64,000 bases of DNA from Vandiemenella viatica (lineage: Eukaryota > Arthropoda > Insecta > Orthoptera > Morabidae), in the NCBI GenBank assembly GCA_031002005.1, contig JARYHS010013630.1:33939504-34003503 (forward strand), in the 5' to 3' direction. Positions 33,120 through 44,580 of the stretch are shown here, piece by piece (position 1 is the first letter of the stretch; each line of letters begins with the position of its first letter). Position numbers and translations under genes: made by a program. A model generated the notes under the pieces. That model ran no database searches, had not been told where the DNA came from, and was given only the letters and a program-made list of their open reading frames with translations.

Positions 33120-33470
33120 GGACTTAGGTTTTCGCATTAAGGCATGTCACGTCGTCGGCCGGAGCTCACTCCACAGCTGGACAGCGCAGAGAGCAGACGA
33201 CTAGGATCCTCAAAGACTGACGGTGACGTAACGGGTCAGTAGTTTAGTGTTGTGGTCATCGTCATCAGGTGGGTGCTCGATGTCACTAGGAAGGGTGGGG
33301 ATGGCGGCGGCAGCAACATCCTTAAGCTATCGGCTTCTGTGGAGGGTGAGACAGGAGTGCGCGGTCACGTTGGTAATGACTGCGTCCGGAACACTGTCTC
33401 TTATTTATTTACTAGTTGCTACCCACGACTTCGTTCGTGTTTGTAAAGAATTTCGATTGACATCTACCGA
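33120..33470 (+). other. Unassigned interval with element-boundary motif
   Basis: After the LINE ends, GC-rich sequence without recognised coding runs to 33400. ACTAGTTGCTACCCACGACT followed by TCGTTCGTG at 33407-33436 resembles strings found at insect mobile-element ends and lies directly before the tandem array, which may therefore belong to that element. Confidence 0.35.
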
Positions 33471-34125
33471 CATCTAACCATCATAGTGCACGATTGGAGA
33501 CACGCTGCTATTACCAAACATAAAAGCCAGTTATCTGCACTATGTAGTTCAGGCAGCAAAGTAAAATATATGGACACTCATGTCCTTGGTCGAAATACGC
33601 AAATATCCTTGATCGACAAATTTCAACCACCATATCTCCCACACTACCACAGTTACTGAAATTCGACCAACGTTGTTATCGACGGGTGACTCTGTGCTAC
33701 TACCAGACACAAACACCAGTGATCTGCGCTAGATAGTTTAGGCTATACATACGTTTTTTGGTAGAAATATGAAAGTGCCGCAGGTCGACCTTTTCAATCG
33801 CCATATCTCCCACACCCCCATAACTACCGACATATAACCACCATAGTACACGATAGGAGACACGATACCACTACGATACACAAACACAAATGGTCTATGC
33901 TATGTAGCTGTGGCAGCAGACTGACATATACGGAGACACATGTCTTTGGTCGAAATACGAAAATGCCCTGCATCGACCACTTTTAACCATAATATCTCCC
34001 ACATCCCCACAGCTATCGACATTCGGCCAACGTTGTGCACGACAGGAAACTCCATGCTACTTTCACACACAAACACCAGTGATCTGTGCTAGGTAGTGGT
34101 GGCTGAAAAGTGAAGTATAGGAATA
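33471..34125 (+). repeat. A-B-A-B tandem array, 360-bp higher-order period
   Basis: Four monomers start at 33471 (A1, CATCTAACCATCATAG), 33660 (B1, ATTCGACCAACGTTG), 33831 (A2, CATATAACCACCATAG) and 34020 (B2, CATTCGGCCAACGTTG region). A-type units are about 189 bp and B-type about 171 bp, so A to A and B to B are both 360 bp. All monomers share CACGA(T/C)xGGxGAC, CACAAACACxAxTGxTCT, GGTCGAAATA(C/T), TCGACC and ATATCTCCCACA. The A-A and B-B pairs are more alike than A-B, so a dimer was duplicated as a unit. Confidence 0.8.
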
Positions 34126-34129
34126 CACA

Positions 34130-37100
34130 CATCTATATATATATAAGAATTATTTTTTCATCTTTTACAATTAGTATATTGTGGTATGACATAGAGCCAC
34201 ATTCACGTGCGGTTTCTGGCCAACACAACAAGGCACGCATTACGCTGGCTTAGAAGGACACTATGCAGGACAGGGGTCAGCGAATTCAAGTATTACGGCG
34301 AATTCTGCATTCAAGCTGGAAGAAAGACTAAACACAATAGGACTTGCCAGTTTGAAAAGGCAGATTTACGACCTTTCACTGCTCAGTGTGGGGTCGGCCG
34401 CAGTTCTATGCCTTGACAGTGTTGACGGGTGAGATGTATATCGCGTGACCAATTGCAGATACGTGATAACGTCAAGACACGCCAAATTAGAGATTCTGTG
34501 TGTGCCCACTAGGAAAAACGAGTGATCACGAAAGAAATACTACAGTTTCAGAAAAAATCCTCCAACCCCGTCATAGGACCAGAGAGTGCTTGGAGGGGCG
34601 AATGTTTTGCCAATAGTATTTTAATATATAGAATAGTTCTTTTTTTTGTATAATCTTGTTTCATGTCCGCCAATGAGGAGAGAGACAGGAACGTCTACAT
34701 CGCCGATAGGACCAGAGAAAATCGGCTGGAGAAGTTTTAAAAGGTGCTGCGAGATGCTCTTCGTGGTCTTTCGGGTCGTCTTTTGGGTCTGACTGGTTCC
34801 TGTTCACTTGTGCTGGCGCACAAGAACGACTCAGAAAGCCGACAGCATATCATGCGATCGGTTGTGTATGCATTTTGAGTCAAAAGGTGACAAATAAATT
34901 CAGTGTGGGTTCGGAGTTTGCTGATTTCGCCAATGCCGGACAGACGGTAAAAAACAAACATTGCAGCAGTTAGTAATATTGTGTTTGCACTCTACCAAAC
35001 ATAACGCTCTGAGCGGAGAAGTCCGCACGATAAGAGTTCTCACTCTCCGATAGATAAACTGAGATATTAGCCGTGGCATTATTTTGTTTTTAACTTGATT
35101 CAGTAATTTCTATGATTGAAACGGACATTAGCTTGTATAAAATAGTCTCATTACGTGTCTTGCCGAAGACTGTAAATTTTCATTTTATATATGAAAATCT
35201 GAACGGATATTTTGTCGTTTTGTATTGCTTAATTTAGTGGCCATTAATGTAGGGCAAAGGTGTTGTTTGTAAATAATTTTGATTGGTATAATTATTAAAT
35301 TTAAATCCACCTTATGTCTGTTGGCCTTCGTTCAGAGAATATATGGTCAGGTTATGACTTTTTCATGCTTATTAGTGATTATAAATCATTTTGATAACCC
35401 TTTTCAATCCATAATATAAATACTCATATGCTTTTGGCAAAATTAAAATAAATATTAATTACCATTCAGTACAGCGGTATACCGTACCCGCTTCAATATA
35501 TATGTATATAGTAATTATCAATAAAAGCCAGTGAAGCGGCACAGCAACCTTGACGCCGGTGTGTCTATCGCGTAGCCGATCCCTTTTCACCGACTTCGTC
35601 AGTCGCAGCCTCTTCAGACACTGATCAGCTTGTCCGCCGACACCCCTCCTATCACACGGTACACTGAGGATCTGCAGGGTGACGGCAGACTGCTGACCAG
35701 GCCAGCCTGACACTCTCTAGTTGCAGTGGAAGCAGTGACATGGCACGACAGCGGTGTTTGCGCGGTTTTAGACATTCGACAGAGTAGAAACCGGACAGTT
35801 CTTTGATTCTGCCGCATAATGTTTGAAGCAACTTTATACTTGAAATTCAAAATGTACAAATAAAATTGTTAAAGCTTGTGTTTTATTTACCAATTTCTTC
35901 AATGAGAATTAATTAATATTACTTAGCTGTATCGACCAATAATAATATAAGGTATAGTAACTCAATCAGTTGGTATTAAAGTTGTTTTTCGATAAGAAGG
36001 TTAGTCATGTCTGTGATTAATCGCGCAATTTATGAAGAGATAAAACTTTATAACTTTTAAAAAGAAATAGATAACAGTGCAACTCAAGCTGATACGATTT
36101 AATGTTTTAAGTGGCTTTGCATAATACAGTACGGTAAGAGGGTATACTGTAACGAGCCGCGCTGTCGCCACGTTACAAGGTGCATTTTTATTATATATGT
36201 AATAATAAGAGTAATTTACATAAATCTTGGGCGACCACCTAAATAGATTTTTGTTGTAATTTTCTAAAGTACGCAAGATTCCAAGTGAGGACTGTAATGA
36301 AATGATGAACATACAGTGTATCTTGGTAAAGCGAATATTCAAGAATTATTGAGCTATGTAGGCTTGAAGCTAATCTTGGTCTTTCCGGATCATGGCGACG
36401 GGACGTCGCGGATTTGGGTTTTTGCCGGACCACACACACTGCTCCCTGGGGATGGGTCACTCACCGAGCGGGAAAAGCCTGCCGTCCGAAACCCGAATGT
36501 TCTCTCGCCCCGGCGAACTTAGCCAAATATGTCCGACCTCTGTTGGATTCTTTGGCCAAATCATATATCGAGGATATCACGTGACATTAGGTGCCGACCT
36601 GAAGGTCCAATCAAAATGAGCGTATAACTCAAAATCCTGGGAATTTTTGTTGTATGTGAGCTTCGAGACTACAAATGGGCGGAGCAAGAAGTTTCCTCGT
36701 GGACCGAAGAGCGAGAGATTCTATTATTCTAACTTCGATCGCACCAGTCTGAGGTTGACTTGGAAAGTTAACTTCTTTCGCTAACTGCAGCTTGCCTTGC
36801 TGGAGCGAGCGTATCACCGCAACACAGCCGGTAATGCGATGATGCGCATTGCCAGACCAGAGATGCCTATAGCCGACTTGTGAGATAATCTCACATATCG
36901 TGGGTCCGCTGCACTCATCACAGACATCAGACGCAGAACTACAATGGTAATTGATTACGACCAAGCCATGTGATTGTGCATTCCGTGAAACAGAACCCGT
37001 AAGCGACTTTGAGAGGATAGGTCCATGTTCTCACTTTGTAATTGTAAAAACCCCTGAGCTAGCGGCATAATTTGCCAGAACTAGTTATTTTCGAATGATA

Positions 37101-37855
37101 TATTGTTCATTCTGGCGCCCATGATTTTCTTGTTTAACTGTAAAGTCACAGTATTATGATACCTTTGTCTGAGGTCATCATAACTTGTATTTTTATTGTT
37201 CCAACTGTCATTATTTCTTGCATTTTGATTCTGATATATTTAAAAGTAAATATACAGTTGTTTGCTTGCTCATGACGGCTAATTGTAACTCTGAGCGTTG
37301 CTTTTATGATTTTGCCAATTTGTGTTAATGTTAACGATAAATTCGCTCAGACTTGTAATCGCCAGTGATCAGAAAATAAATGTCATATTGTGACAATTTT
37401 TCCTAAATTCCAACTAACGTCGAGATTCTTGCAAAATTAAATAATTTTCACTCCTTCATAAAAATTAAAATTAAAAATCCACAATTATTAATCATAAAGG
37501 TATGAAAGATAATTGTAACGTGGTTGGCCCACCAAGGCATCCACCACAATACTAAGGATTACCAAGGAGACACGTCCGTAGTGGTATTTGTTGTATAATT
37601 AGGTTTATAAAAATGTAACCTCACATATAAATGTCATTAGCAAATAGGGTACTCGCACCATCTGTTAAAATCATAGAAATGCGGAACCGTACTGGATAAA
37701 TATTCGTGAAGAAAAATAATACACACAATAAGTTAACCGACAATGTATATTCGTGGCCGCACTAAATAGCACATTATTTCGATACGGATAAGAGAATATT
37801 TAAAATGGTCCTTCAAATGATAATCAATCCATTCATAACTCCTGAGTTTAACTAC
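34130..37855. other. Long unassigned interval
   Basis: No protein family recognised on either strand in 3.7 kb; the longest frames (about 110 codons at 36001-36342 and 36629-36964, minus strand) lack motifs. ATAGGACCAGAGA recurs at 34574 and 34707, within diverged surroundings. A GC-rich patch lies at 36390-36620. Introns of a host gene or very old repeats are both possible. Confidence 0.4.
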
Positions 37856-37861
37856 TCGTGA

Positions 37862-38257
37862 ATTAAAGACCAAGGATTATTTGAGGAGTGAGACAAGGAT
37901 GTTGCCTATCGCCACTTTTATTCAGCATATATATATAAACAATATCATTAGTAACTGGCGACAAAAACCCCATGCTAGAATAAAAATTGACAGACATACC
38001 AACCTGGATACATTACTGTTTGCAGATGGCCATGTGCTTTTTGCTTAGTCAGAAGATGACCTGCAGAGATCGGTATATAACCTCCATATGACAACAAAAG
38101 AATACAGCATGGAGATTTCCCTCAATAAAACCAAGGTTATGACCTTTGTTGGAAAAAACCACAAAAGGACCAAAATCTCAATAGACAATACGCCCATAGA
38201 ACAAGTAGCGGAATTTAAAAAATATCTCAACCTCAGTTACACCCTAGCATCCAATAT

Positions 38258-38293
<36 letters not shown>

Positions 38294-38745
38294 AAAAAAA
38301 ACCCTAAAAAAAAAAAAAAAAAAAAAAAAAAATACGAAAGTTACAGGAGTAATAAATAACACCTTTAAACTATATAACACCCTGGCTAAACCTACACTAC
38401 TGTATGGTTGCGAGGTCTGGACACTACACAAAGGTGATGAACGGAGACTAACGGCGGCTTAGATGCGATTCATGAGGAGAAAAGCTGGATACACATTACA
38501 AGACAGAAAGAGATCTGATGATATCCTTAAAGAACTTAAAGTAAAACCAATTCTCCAAACTGTACAAACCTACAGAACATCTTGGACACACCATGTACTG
38601 AGGATGAAAACAAACCGGATCCCACGGAAAATTCTCAAATTGCATCCCAGAGTCAAGAGAGATGTAGGAAGACCACCTAGAAGATGGATTGAGACCGTAA
38701 CAGGCCACCAAGTCTAATACTGGACAGGAAGAAGAAGAAGAAAAG
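37862..38745 (+). pseudogene. RTE-type LINE RT remnant
   Basis: The + strand carries GVRQGCCLSPLLFSIYI, a 1-2 base shift in an AT repeat, then DTLLFADGHVLFA, EISLNKTKVMTFVGKN and ISIDNTPIEQVAEF. After a poly-A tract it continues INNTFKLYNTLAKPTLLYGC and finally VGRPPRRWIETV. (G)VRQG-C-LSP and the GRPxxRW end are RTE-clade features. The catalytic FADD is FADG, a TAG follows LFA, and another TAG interrupts before MRFMRRKAGY. A GAAGAAGAAGAA tail ends the copy at about 38741. Inactive, 5'-truncated. Confidence 0.75.
38260..38332 (+). repeat. Poly-A tract of 73 bases inside the RTE remnant
   Basis: Two A runs of 32 and 26 bases, separated by ATAAAAAAAACCCT-like text, lie within the RT coding sequence between the KYLNLSYTLASN and VTGVINNTF segments. 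Possible origins are an A-rich codon run that expanded, an inserted poly-A tail, or an assembly problem. Confidence 0.7.
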
Positions 38746-39930
38746 AAGGATTATTTGAAGTTATATACTAACTTAGATATTGCTCCCTCCAAACAGTCCA
38801 AACCTCACACCAAACGTAGGCCTCTTTCATACACGACAGTTTTGGAGGTATTTCAAAAAGACGTAGGCCCTACGTCCAAATTGCTGAAGTCACGGAGCCA
38901 TGTCGGTGCCATTCAACACGTGCCTATAGCTGTTAGAATTGTACGGCGACGTGCCGTTCTGTATATACCGTGCCTGACGCTATCAAACACATGTTTACAC
39001 ACAACGATTTTTAGACGTACTGAGCTGTAGATTGCATGATCTCATGGTTCAGTGCTTAAGGCGACAGATTTGGGAGCTAAAGTCCTCGGTGTGAGGAACA
39101 AAGTTGGCCGGGGGTATAGGTAAACACTTTGTCTCAACTTTAATCGTGCGTAGCATTGGATATTACAGTTCTGACTTTATAATAGTAACCAGGTCGCCAC
39201 TTAGCTTATTTTCCACCAAAAGCTAAGGAAAGGTGAAAGTAAAAATGATGTACACGAGTCCATTGTTATTAGAATAACTATATTTTTCAAATCTTACAAA
39301 GTCAAAAACTGCACAGACGATCAGACTAGCTCACAGAAGAAAAGCTTGCAGATTCGATCAACCATTCGAGCGAGACCACCTCACGCCCCCACAGCTACTT
39401 CCAACTACATGAGGTTCCTTTCACTCATAATTTCAAAATTTAAACATTTCCGACCAAGTTTGTTATCTGCCGCGTCACGAGTCCAAACTTGCTACCGCGC
39501 TCTACATAGCTGCTACCGCACGACTAGACTGCTGCTGAAAGAATGGGGCGAGGCTAGGTTCTGGAAGGGGGTTATTATACTTTCTTTTTTTGTTACATGT
39601 TTATTATCCGATCAGCAAATTTAGCTTTACAGGATAAAGTTGTCTCATAAATCATAGCATTCTTATTGACATGGTTGAGGTCAGCCCATTAGAGCCCCTC
39701 AGTAACTACATAAAAGTGATACAGTAAATATTTTGCTATAATAGTGAAAATAGTCTCAACAGTATTAAAATAGTAATAAGAACAGTTATTAGTATTAAAT
39801 ATATATATGTAGACCAATATACAGTTGTAATGAAGTTTATTTAAGATAACTACACTTTTGTTCATGAAATACATATAGTTTTTTATATTATTATTATTTT
39901 GAGCGCTGAGGATAATCTTGTTTCACAATA
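38746..39930. other. Unassigned interval
   Basis: No gene found. At 39040-39075 ATGGTTCAGTGCTTAAGGCG resembles the start of a tRNA-derived SINE but no B box follows at the right distance. Confidence 0.4.
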
Positions 39931-39936
39931 TATGGT

Positions 39937-41007
39937 TTACTGGTTTATTTCGTCTTCAAAGTCACTGTTCGATAGATAAATGTCTTGAGGAAGGCGTTTT
40001 TTAAGTCTAGTTTGACCTGTTCTTTTTCCTAGTTCATAAAACCGAGCACCAGGTACTGAATTCATTCGTTTTATAAAATTTTTAGTTTGTTGCCTTATGA
40101 ATTCATTGATGTAAGAAATATTTAATTCACGGTGCAGCTGACTGTTGCGTACGTACCATGGTGCGTTCACGGCTAATCGAAGAACTTTATTTTGGAATAT
40201 TTGCACTCTTTTTAACTTGCTACGACTAGCACATCCCCATATTGGACATGCGTATGTTATGAGCGGTCGTAATATCATTTTGTAAATTAATAGGCAGCAT
40301 TCTGTTTTTAATGATGATTTTCTATTTAATACTGGGTATAGTTTGTACAATCTGGCATAGGCTTGGTTTATTTTATTATTAATGTGTGTGTTCCACGTTA
40401 ACCGCCTGTCAAGATCGACACCGAGGTACCTAATTGATTGGTCAGGTGGGTTCCATGCAATGTTATTTCCCATAATGTTTATCTCTGGCGGGTTTAGTGG
40501 GCGTCTCAGTGTAAAAATTTTGGCTTGACATTTTCCGGGGTTTAGATATATTCGCCAGTGATTTAACCATTCGGTTAGTTGTGCAATTGCAGCCTGTAGG
40601 TAATTGCGTGCGTCGTGGATATCGTTGTGTGAAGTGTATACTACTGTGTCAGCAGCATACATTGCAGTCGAGGTATTTGTGAAAGTTGGAATGTCCGACG
40701 TGTATATGTTAAATAGGGTGGGCCCTAAAACAGATCCTTGTGGGACTCCTGCTGTTACTGGTCGAGTTGAGGATATTTTTGTGCCCACTCGTACACTGAA
40801 GGTTCGGTTCTGTAGAAAGCTTTCTAAGATTTTGTACAAATATAGAGGCATTCCTGTATTTTTGAGTGTATATAAAAGTCCACTATGCCATACTTTGTCA
40901 AATGCCTGGGCAACATCCAGAAAAGCAGCCAGGGTGTGATGTTTAAGTTCAAAGCCCCTTGTGACGTCTTCAACCAGGCGTAGTATTTGGTGTGAGGTTG
41001 AGTGCAT
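39937..41007 (-). pseudogene. Jockey RT, palm to C-terminus, with YAAD catalytic box
   Basis: A 356-codon frame contains FLDVAQAFDKVWHSGLLYTL, TAGVPQGSVLGPTLFNIY, the catalytic block TAMYAADTVVY at about 40640-40670, YLGVDLDRRLTW and RPLITYACPIWGCAS. It ends KKRLPQDIYLSNSDFEDEI, the usual Jockey terminus. The (F/Y)ADD box is YAAD, so the first catalytic Asp is replaced by Ala (GCT for GAT, one base). The rest of the frame is intact. Alone, this single change should abolish polymerase activity. Confidence 0.85.
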
Positions 41008-41050
41008 CGGGCGAAATCCAAATTGATGTGGTGGAATGGTTCCGGTAGCA

Positions 41051-41590
41051 TCAAGGAAGGAAGTTAACCGCGTCCGTATTATCTTTTGATAAGGTTGGGA
41101 GTAAGCTTATAGGTCTATAGCTGGAAGGTAGGGAAGCTGGTTTATTAGGTTTATTGAAAACTATGATATTAGCATGTTTCCACGCTATTGGAAAATATCC
41201 AGTACAGAGAATGCTGTTAAAGTGTGCTGTGAGATAACTTATTGCCTTAGGGGGTAACGACTTCAGCGCTATGTTGGGTATATTATCATCACCTGGCGAT
41301 TTTCTTACGGGCAAATTTTTAATTATTTGTCTCAGTTCTCTTGGGGTAGTGAATTTGACATAATTCTCCGCTCCAATGGTCATATGCCGATTGGAATCTT
41401 CGACTGTTTTGTTGAACTCATGATCTACTATAGGATTCGGTTTGAAGACGTTTTCAAAATGATCTGCTAAAATTTCGCACTTCTCTGAATCACTAGATAT
41501 GTATTTGTCGTTCAATTTTAAGGGCGGTAAGACAGTGGGTTCCCTGAGAATTCGTTTCGTAGTTTTCCATAGCGATCTATCACCAGGATC
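41051..41590 (-). pseudogene. Jockey RT, fingers region
   Basis: This frame runs from about 41515 to 41051 and carries EILADHFENVFKPNP, KNLPVRKSPGDDNIPNIALK, AWKHANIIVFNKP and LPSSYRPISLLPTLSK. It then shifts frame near 41080, and the sequence continues in the frame of 39937-41007 via PPHQFGFRPMHSTSH. Upstream, 41515-41590 links to the endonuclease frame through a stop at 41590. Confidence 0.8.
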
Positions 41591-42660
41591 TAATTCCGAT
41601 AGATAATTTTATATGTTTCGTAGCGAAATGAGTCGAGTTCTAGTTTGACCTGTCTAATTAATTGGTTTAGGAGTCTGCGAAGGTGCGGGAGTCGCTGCCT
41701 TTGCCACTGTCTGCGGGTTTGATTTTTGTAGTTGATCAAGTCAATGATTCGTTGTGGTATTCTTTCATGGAGTGACTTAAACATTCTTGTTTGAGGCTTC
41801 TTGATTGATAGTTCTACCGCTTGGTGAATTGCAGTTGTTAGATGTTGTACACCTTCATCAATGCTGTCTTTAGTGTCTTGCCTAGAGAATGGTAATAGTA
41901 TCTGATTGAGATTAAGTTCGAATAAATTCCAATTTACCTGCCCGGGTAGTATCTTTTTTGTTTGTTCTATTGTTTCGGGGCTTGTACCAAATTTTGCTAA
42001 AACCGGAAGATGATCTGAATCTAGCTCAGAAATTGCTTCCATATATATTGGTAGTGGTGTGTTTTTTGCTAGAGCAATATCAAGTATGTCAGGCACAACA
42101 TTTCTATTATTAGAAAAGTAAGTTGGCCCGTGTGGTGCGACTATATGCAGACCAAGGTTACCTGCAGCGTCGAGCAGTTTCCTGCCGTTTGGTGTTGTTG
42201 TCCGACATCCCCAAGCTAAATGCTTACTGTTGAGGTCCCCCATTAATATGATAGACTGGTTATGATCAAATATTGGCACGAGTTGTTGTTGCGTAAGCCT
42301 CCGATTTGGTTGTTTATAAGCGGCAATGATTGTTATTTCGGAGTTAGTTTTAGTTTGTATTCGGATTCCGACAGTTTCGAGATCATTGGCGGGCATATAA
42401 ATCGAGTAATGACTAATGCGGTTGTTAATTAGTATAGCTACACCGCCGGAAGCTATAGGTGCGTCACGATCTGTTCTGCATATTTTATATCCAGTGATTT
42501 TGAAAGTATCATTAGAGGTAAGATGTGTCTCGGTTATACAAGCAATATCAACATTGTGGCGACTCATAAATTCTGCAAGCGTAGATTTTTTATTCCGTAC
42601 CCCGTTTGCATTCCAGTTTAGGAGTGTTAATTGAGAGACATTGACAGTATTATTTGCCAT
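41590..42660 (-). CDS. Jockey endonuclease domain, open frame
   Basis: A 356-codon frame starts MANNTVNVSQL and carries LLNWNANGVRNK, ACITETHLTS, SGGVAILINN, IIAAYKQPNR, IILMGDLNSKHLAWG and SELDSDHLPVLAKF. All catalytic landmarks of the AP-like endonuclease (Asn, Glu, Asp-x-Asn, Asp-His) are intact. It then continues into the basic linker RRQWQRQRLPHLRRLL and stops at 41590, which separates it from the RT. The stop is probably a decay mutation, since Jockey ORF2 is one polypeptide. The start ATG lies inside the last codons of ORF1. Confidence 0.8.
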   Translation of the reverse strand: MANNTVNVSQLTLLNWNANGVRNKKSTLAEFMSRHNVDIACITETHLTSNDTFKITGYKICRTDRDAPIASGGVAILINNRISHYSIYMPANDLETVGIRIQTKTNSEITIIAAYKQPNRRLTQQQLVPIFDHNQSIILMGDLNSKHLAWGCRTTTPNGRKLLDAAGNLGLHIVAPHGPTYFSNNRNVVPDILDIALAKNTPLPIYMEAISELDSDHLPVLAKFGTSPETIEQTKKILPGQVNWNLFELNLNQILLPFSRQDTKDSIDEGVQHLTTAIHQAVELSIKKPQTRMFKSLHERIPQRIIDLINYKNQTRRQWQRQRLPHLRRLLNQLIRQVKLELDSFRYETYKIIYRN

Positions 42661-43006
42661 TTTGGAGGAAACTGGCTACTGATGACATAATAATCTCCTT
42701 TATCATGGGGAGAAAAGCAGAGATTAATCCAGAGACTAGTCCATGAATTAATTTGGTCCAGGTGGTACCTTGCTCGGTGTTGTGCTCGTTTTGTTGTATG
42801 TTTGTGTCGTAAGGTGATGCGTTGCGGTTTCCATTTATACTTTCTGACCCTGGGAACCAAATTTTCGTTCCATCACACGGAAAGCGTGAGATACAAGACC
42901 TTCTAGAACAAAGTGTCGTCATCGTCATCCATTTTGACCTTGACCCTAAAAATGGTCCTATCGTTCCGAATATTTTGGGAGTTGCTAGTATTATTACAAA
43001 CGTCAA
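42650..43006 (-). pseudogene. Jockey ORF1, C-terminal tail
   Basis: The minus-strand frame ends TTWTKLIHGLVSGLISAFLP, MIKEIIMSSVASFLQNGK and a stop at 42650. A (T)W-x-x-(I/L)(I)xGLVSG(L/I)ISALLP helix is the usual end of Jockey-type ORF1. The stop TAA overlaps the ORF2 start: ATGGCAAATAA holds both. The zinc knuckles expected upstream are missing or too decayed to see, so the copy is probably truncated there. Confidence 0.7.
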
Positions 43007-43289
43007 ATTAAGTTATTATAATTTTTTTGAAACTTTAATAGTTTTACCAGAAAAGAGTCATTTAGATGTGATTGCCGTAACTTTCGTAATATTACTGCTA
43101 TCAAGCTGAACCAAATTTAATTCTGTTCTCCTGTTGCTATTTTTTTATCTGATATCAAATAAAGTATATTTCCTATTTTTAAAGGTGGGATAAAGTTCTA
43201 AAACAAAATTTGACTACTTAAATTATTCAGAATATAGATTTGCAAATAGCTTCAAACAAATTTCCATATATTGAAAAATGGTTACTGTA

Positions 43290-43560
43290 AAAATTTGGAA
43301 TCTCTAAGTACATTTCCTAATTTATTACGAATTTTCAAATTATTATTCCTCCCGAATGCGCTTCAGTTTCAAGCTACACTGAATCTCATACCATTTCTTT
43401 TATCATATCCCTTAGTGATTGCGTTCTGCGGTAATTTCCAGAAAGAAATCTAGCAGCCCTTTTTTGCACCCTCCCCAACTACTCTATTTGATACTCAAAA
43501 TGTGGGTTCTGTTCTACACCACCATATTCAAGAAATATTTTGGACAAAATTTTTTTAACC
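43290..43560 (-). pseudogene. Remnant of another LINE RT C-terminus
   Basis: Minus-strand text with stops reads LEYGGVEQNPHFEYQIE, LGRVQKRAARFLSGNYRR and SLRDMIKEMV. The block Y(S)xxVWxPH...LExVQRRAARF is the C-terminal part of CR1/L2-group RTs. Only about 90 codons remain. Confidence 0.6.
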
Positions 43561-43830
43561 CTATTCCTTCACTTCTCTCGTACATCCCCTAATTACTCTT
43601 TCCAACAAGTGCAGAATTTTTAGGTTATTTCTTTCAGCACCTTTAATTTCTTAAGTTTAGTAATCGTGTTTATTAATGTTTAGAATGTACTCGAAGCCGA
43701 CGAGTTGGGCCAAGCGAATTTATTTCTCCCGTGATAGACACTTTTTTGAAAACGATCCCGCAGGAGATAGGATCAGTTTATAACAACCCATCCTACTCAT
43801 ACTCAAATCCTACCTTCACCCATTCACCTC

Positions 43831-44013
43831 GTGCATTCCGGGCCTAACAGATATTCCTCCACCCCTAGCAAAGCATCACAGCGCCCTCCTGCCTTGCCAC
43901 CATGGCAGCAGCGGACATATATTCCCCCACAAATCATCATGTCGCCGATGATCCAGAATCCATACTCTCCGCAGCATCGTAATAGCTTCCCCCCTCAACG
44001 AACAAGGTACTAA
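43831..44013 (+). pseudogene. I-clade LINE ORF1 C-terminal tail
   Basis: A 60-codon proline- and glutamine-rich frame (RPPALPPWQQRTYIPPQII) ends at a TAA. Pro/Gln-rich tails are common in LINE gag-like proteins. Assignment depends mainly on its position just upstream of the endonuclease. Confidence 0.4.
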
Positions 44014-44129
44014 TCGAACAACTCATACAGTTAATAATGCATATTATCATAGAGACACTATCTTCTGCTGACCATTCACTTCCGACTGGGGCCATTCGCC
44101 AATTCATATCAAATTTATTCTCACCAAAC

Positions 44130-44580
44130 GGGAGAATTTAATATTTTGCAACAGAACACCCGATCAGCGATAGCAAATGAAGTAATGCTGCAACAGGATC
44201 TACTGGCCCAACAGATATCGCAATCTGTGTACTTTTGGGGATATTCCTTACTTCGAGATGACCGCATAGATGTTTATGGTGGAGTGGCATTACTCATCAA
44301 TACAATGTTCGAAAGATTGACCGAGATCTAACTAACGTGCACCACTTGCAAGCCGTTGCATCACAGTTCTCACTTCCAAATCACATTTTCACTATTATCT
44401 CTACGTATCAGACTCCACGTACGAAAATAGATTTGCAGGAATGGCACCATTTACTTAAACAGTTACTACCGCCGTGTATTAACTGCACCTACTGCAACGC
44501 CTATAGCACTTGTTGGGGATGGAAAGATGTGGACCAACCGGACGAGGGAATAAAAGATCTTTTAGAAGATTAAAACCTGT
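44130..44580 (+). pseudogene. I-clade LINE endonuclease, partial
   Basis: Frames read ILQQNTRSAIANE, then WGYSLLRDDRIDVYGGVALL, then in another frame AVASQFSLPNHIFTIISTYQ. The order N-x-R-S, Y-x-LLRxDR...GGVALL and I-xIISxY(x)P is the AP-endonuclease core. The TETWL-type Glu box is not found and about 30 residues appear deleted. Confidence 0.7.

Larger units (their letters stand above)
30085..33120 (+). mobile_element. Jockey-clade LINE lacking its endonuclease
   Basis: ORF1 (30091-31135) is followed, after a 384-bp MITE, by RT sequence starting at about 31530. The C-terminal part of ORF1 and the entire endonuclease, together well over 1 kb in a normal Jockey element, are absent. RT similarity runs to about 32980. 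Boundaries are estimated from the ends of recognisable protein. Confidence 0.7.
39937..43010 (-). mobile_element. Jockey-clade LINE, 5'-truncated in ORF1
   Basis: Read on the minus strand: the last ~118 codons of ORF1, a complete endonuclease and a nearly complete RT with one frameshift, one probable stop or frame loss near 41560, and a stop at 39937. ORF1 and ORF2 overlap by a few bases. The 3'UTR and tail below 39937 could not be separated from AT-rich flank. Confidence 0.8.

Noticed and set aside
33407..33436. ACTAGTTGCTACCCACGACT motif as a definite Helitron end
   Set aside because: No hairpin plus CTRR terminus or Rep/helicase sequence was found, so the class was left open.
39040..39075. 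A-box-like start of a tRNA or SINE
   Set aside because: No B box at the expected distance and no second copy seen.
40604..40939. 111-codon + strand frame
   Set aside because: Antisense of the Jockey RT.
43831..44013. Pro-rich frame as an independent host exon
   Set aside because: Position just before a LINE endonuclease makes an ORF1 tail more likely.
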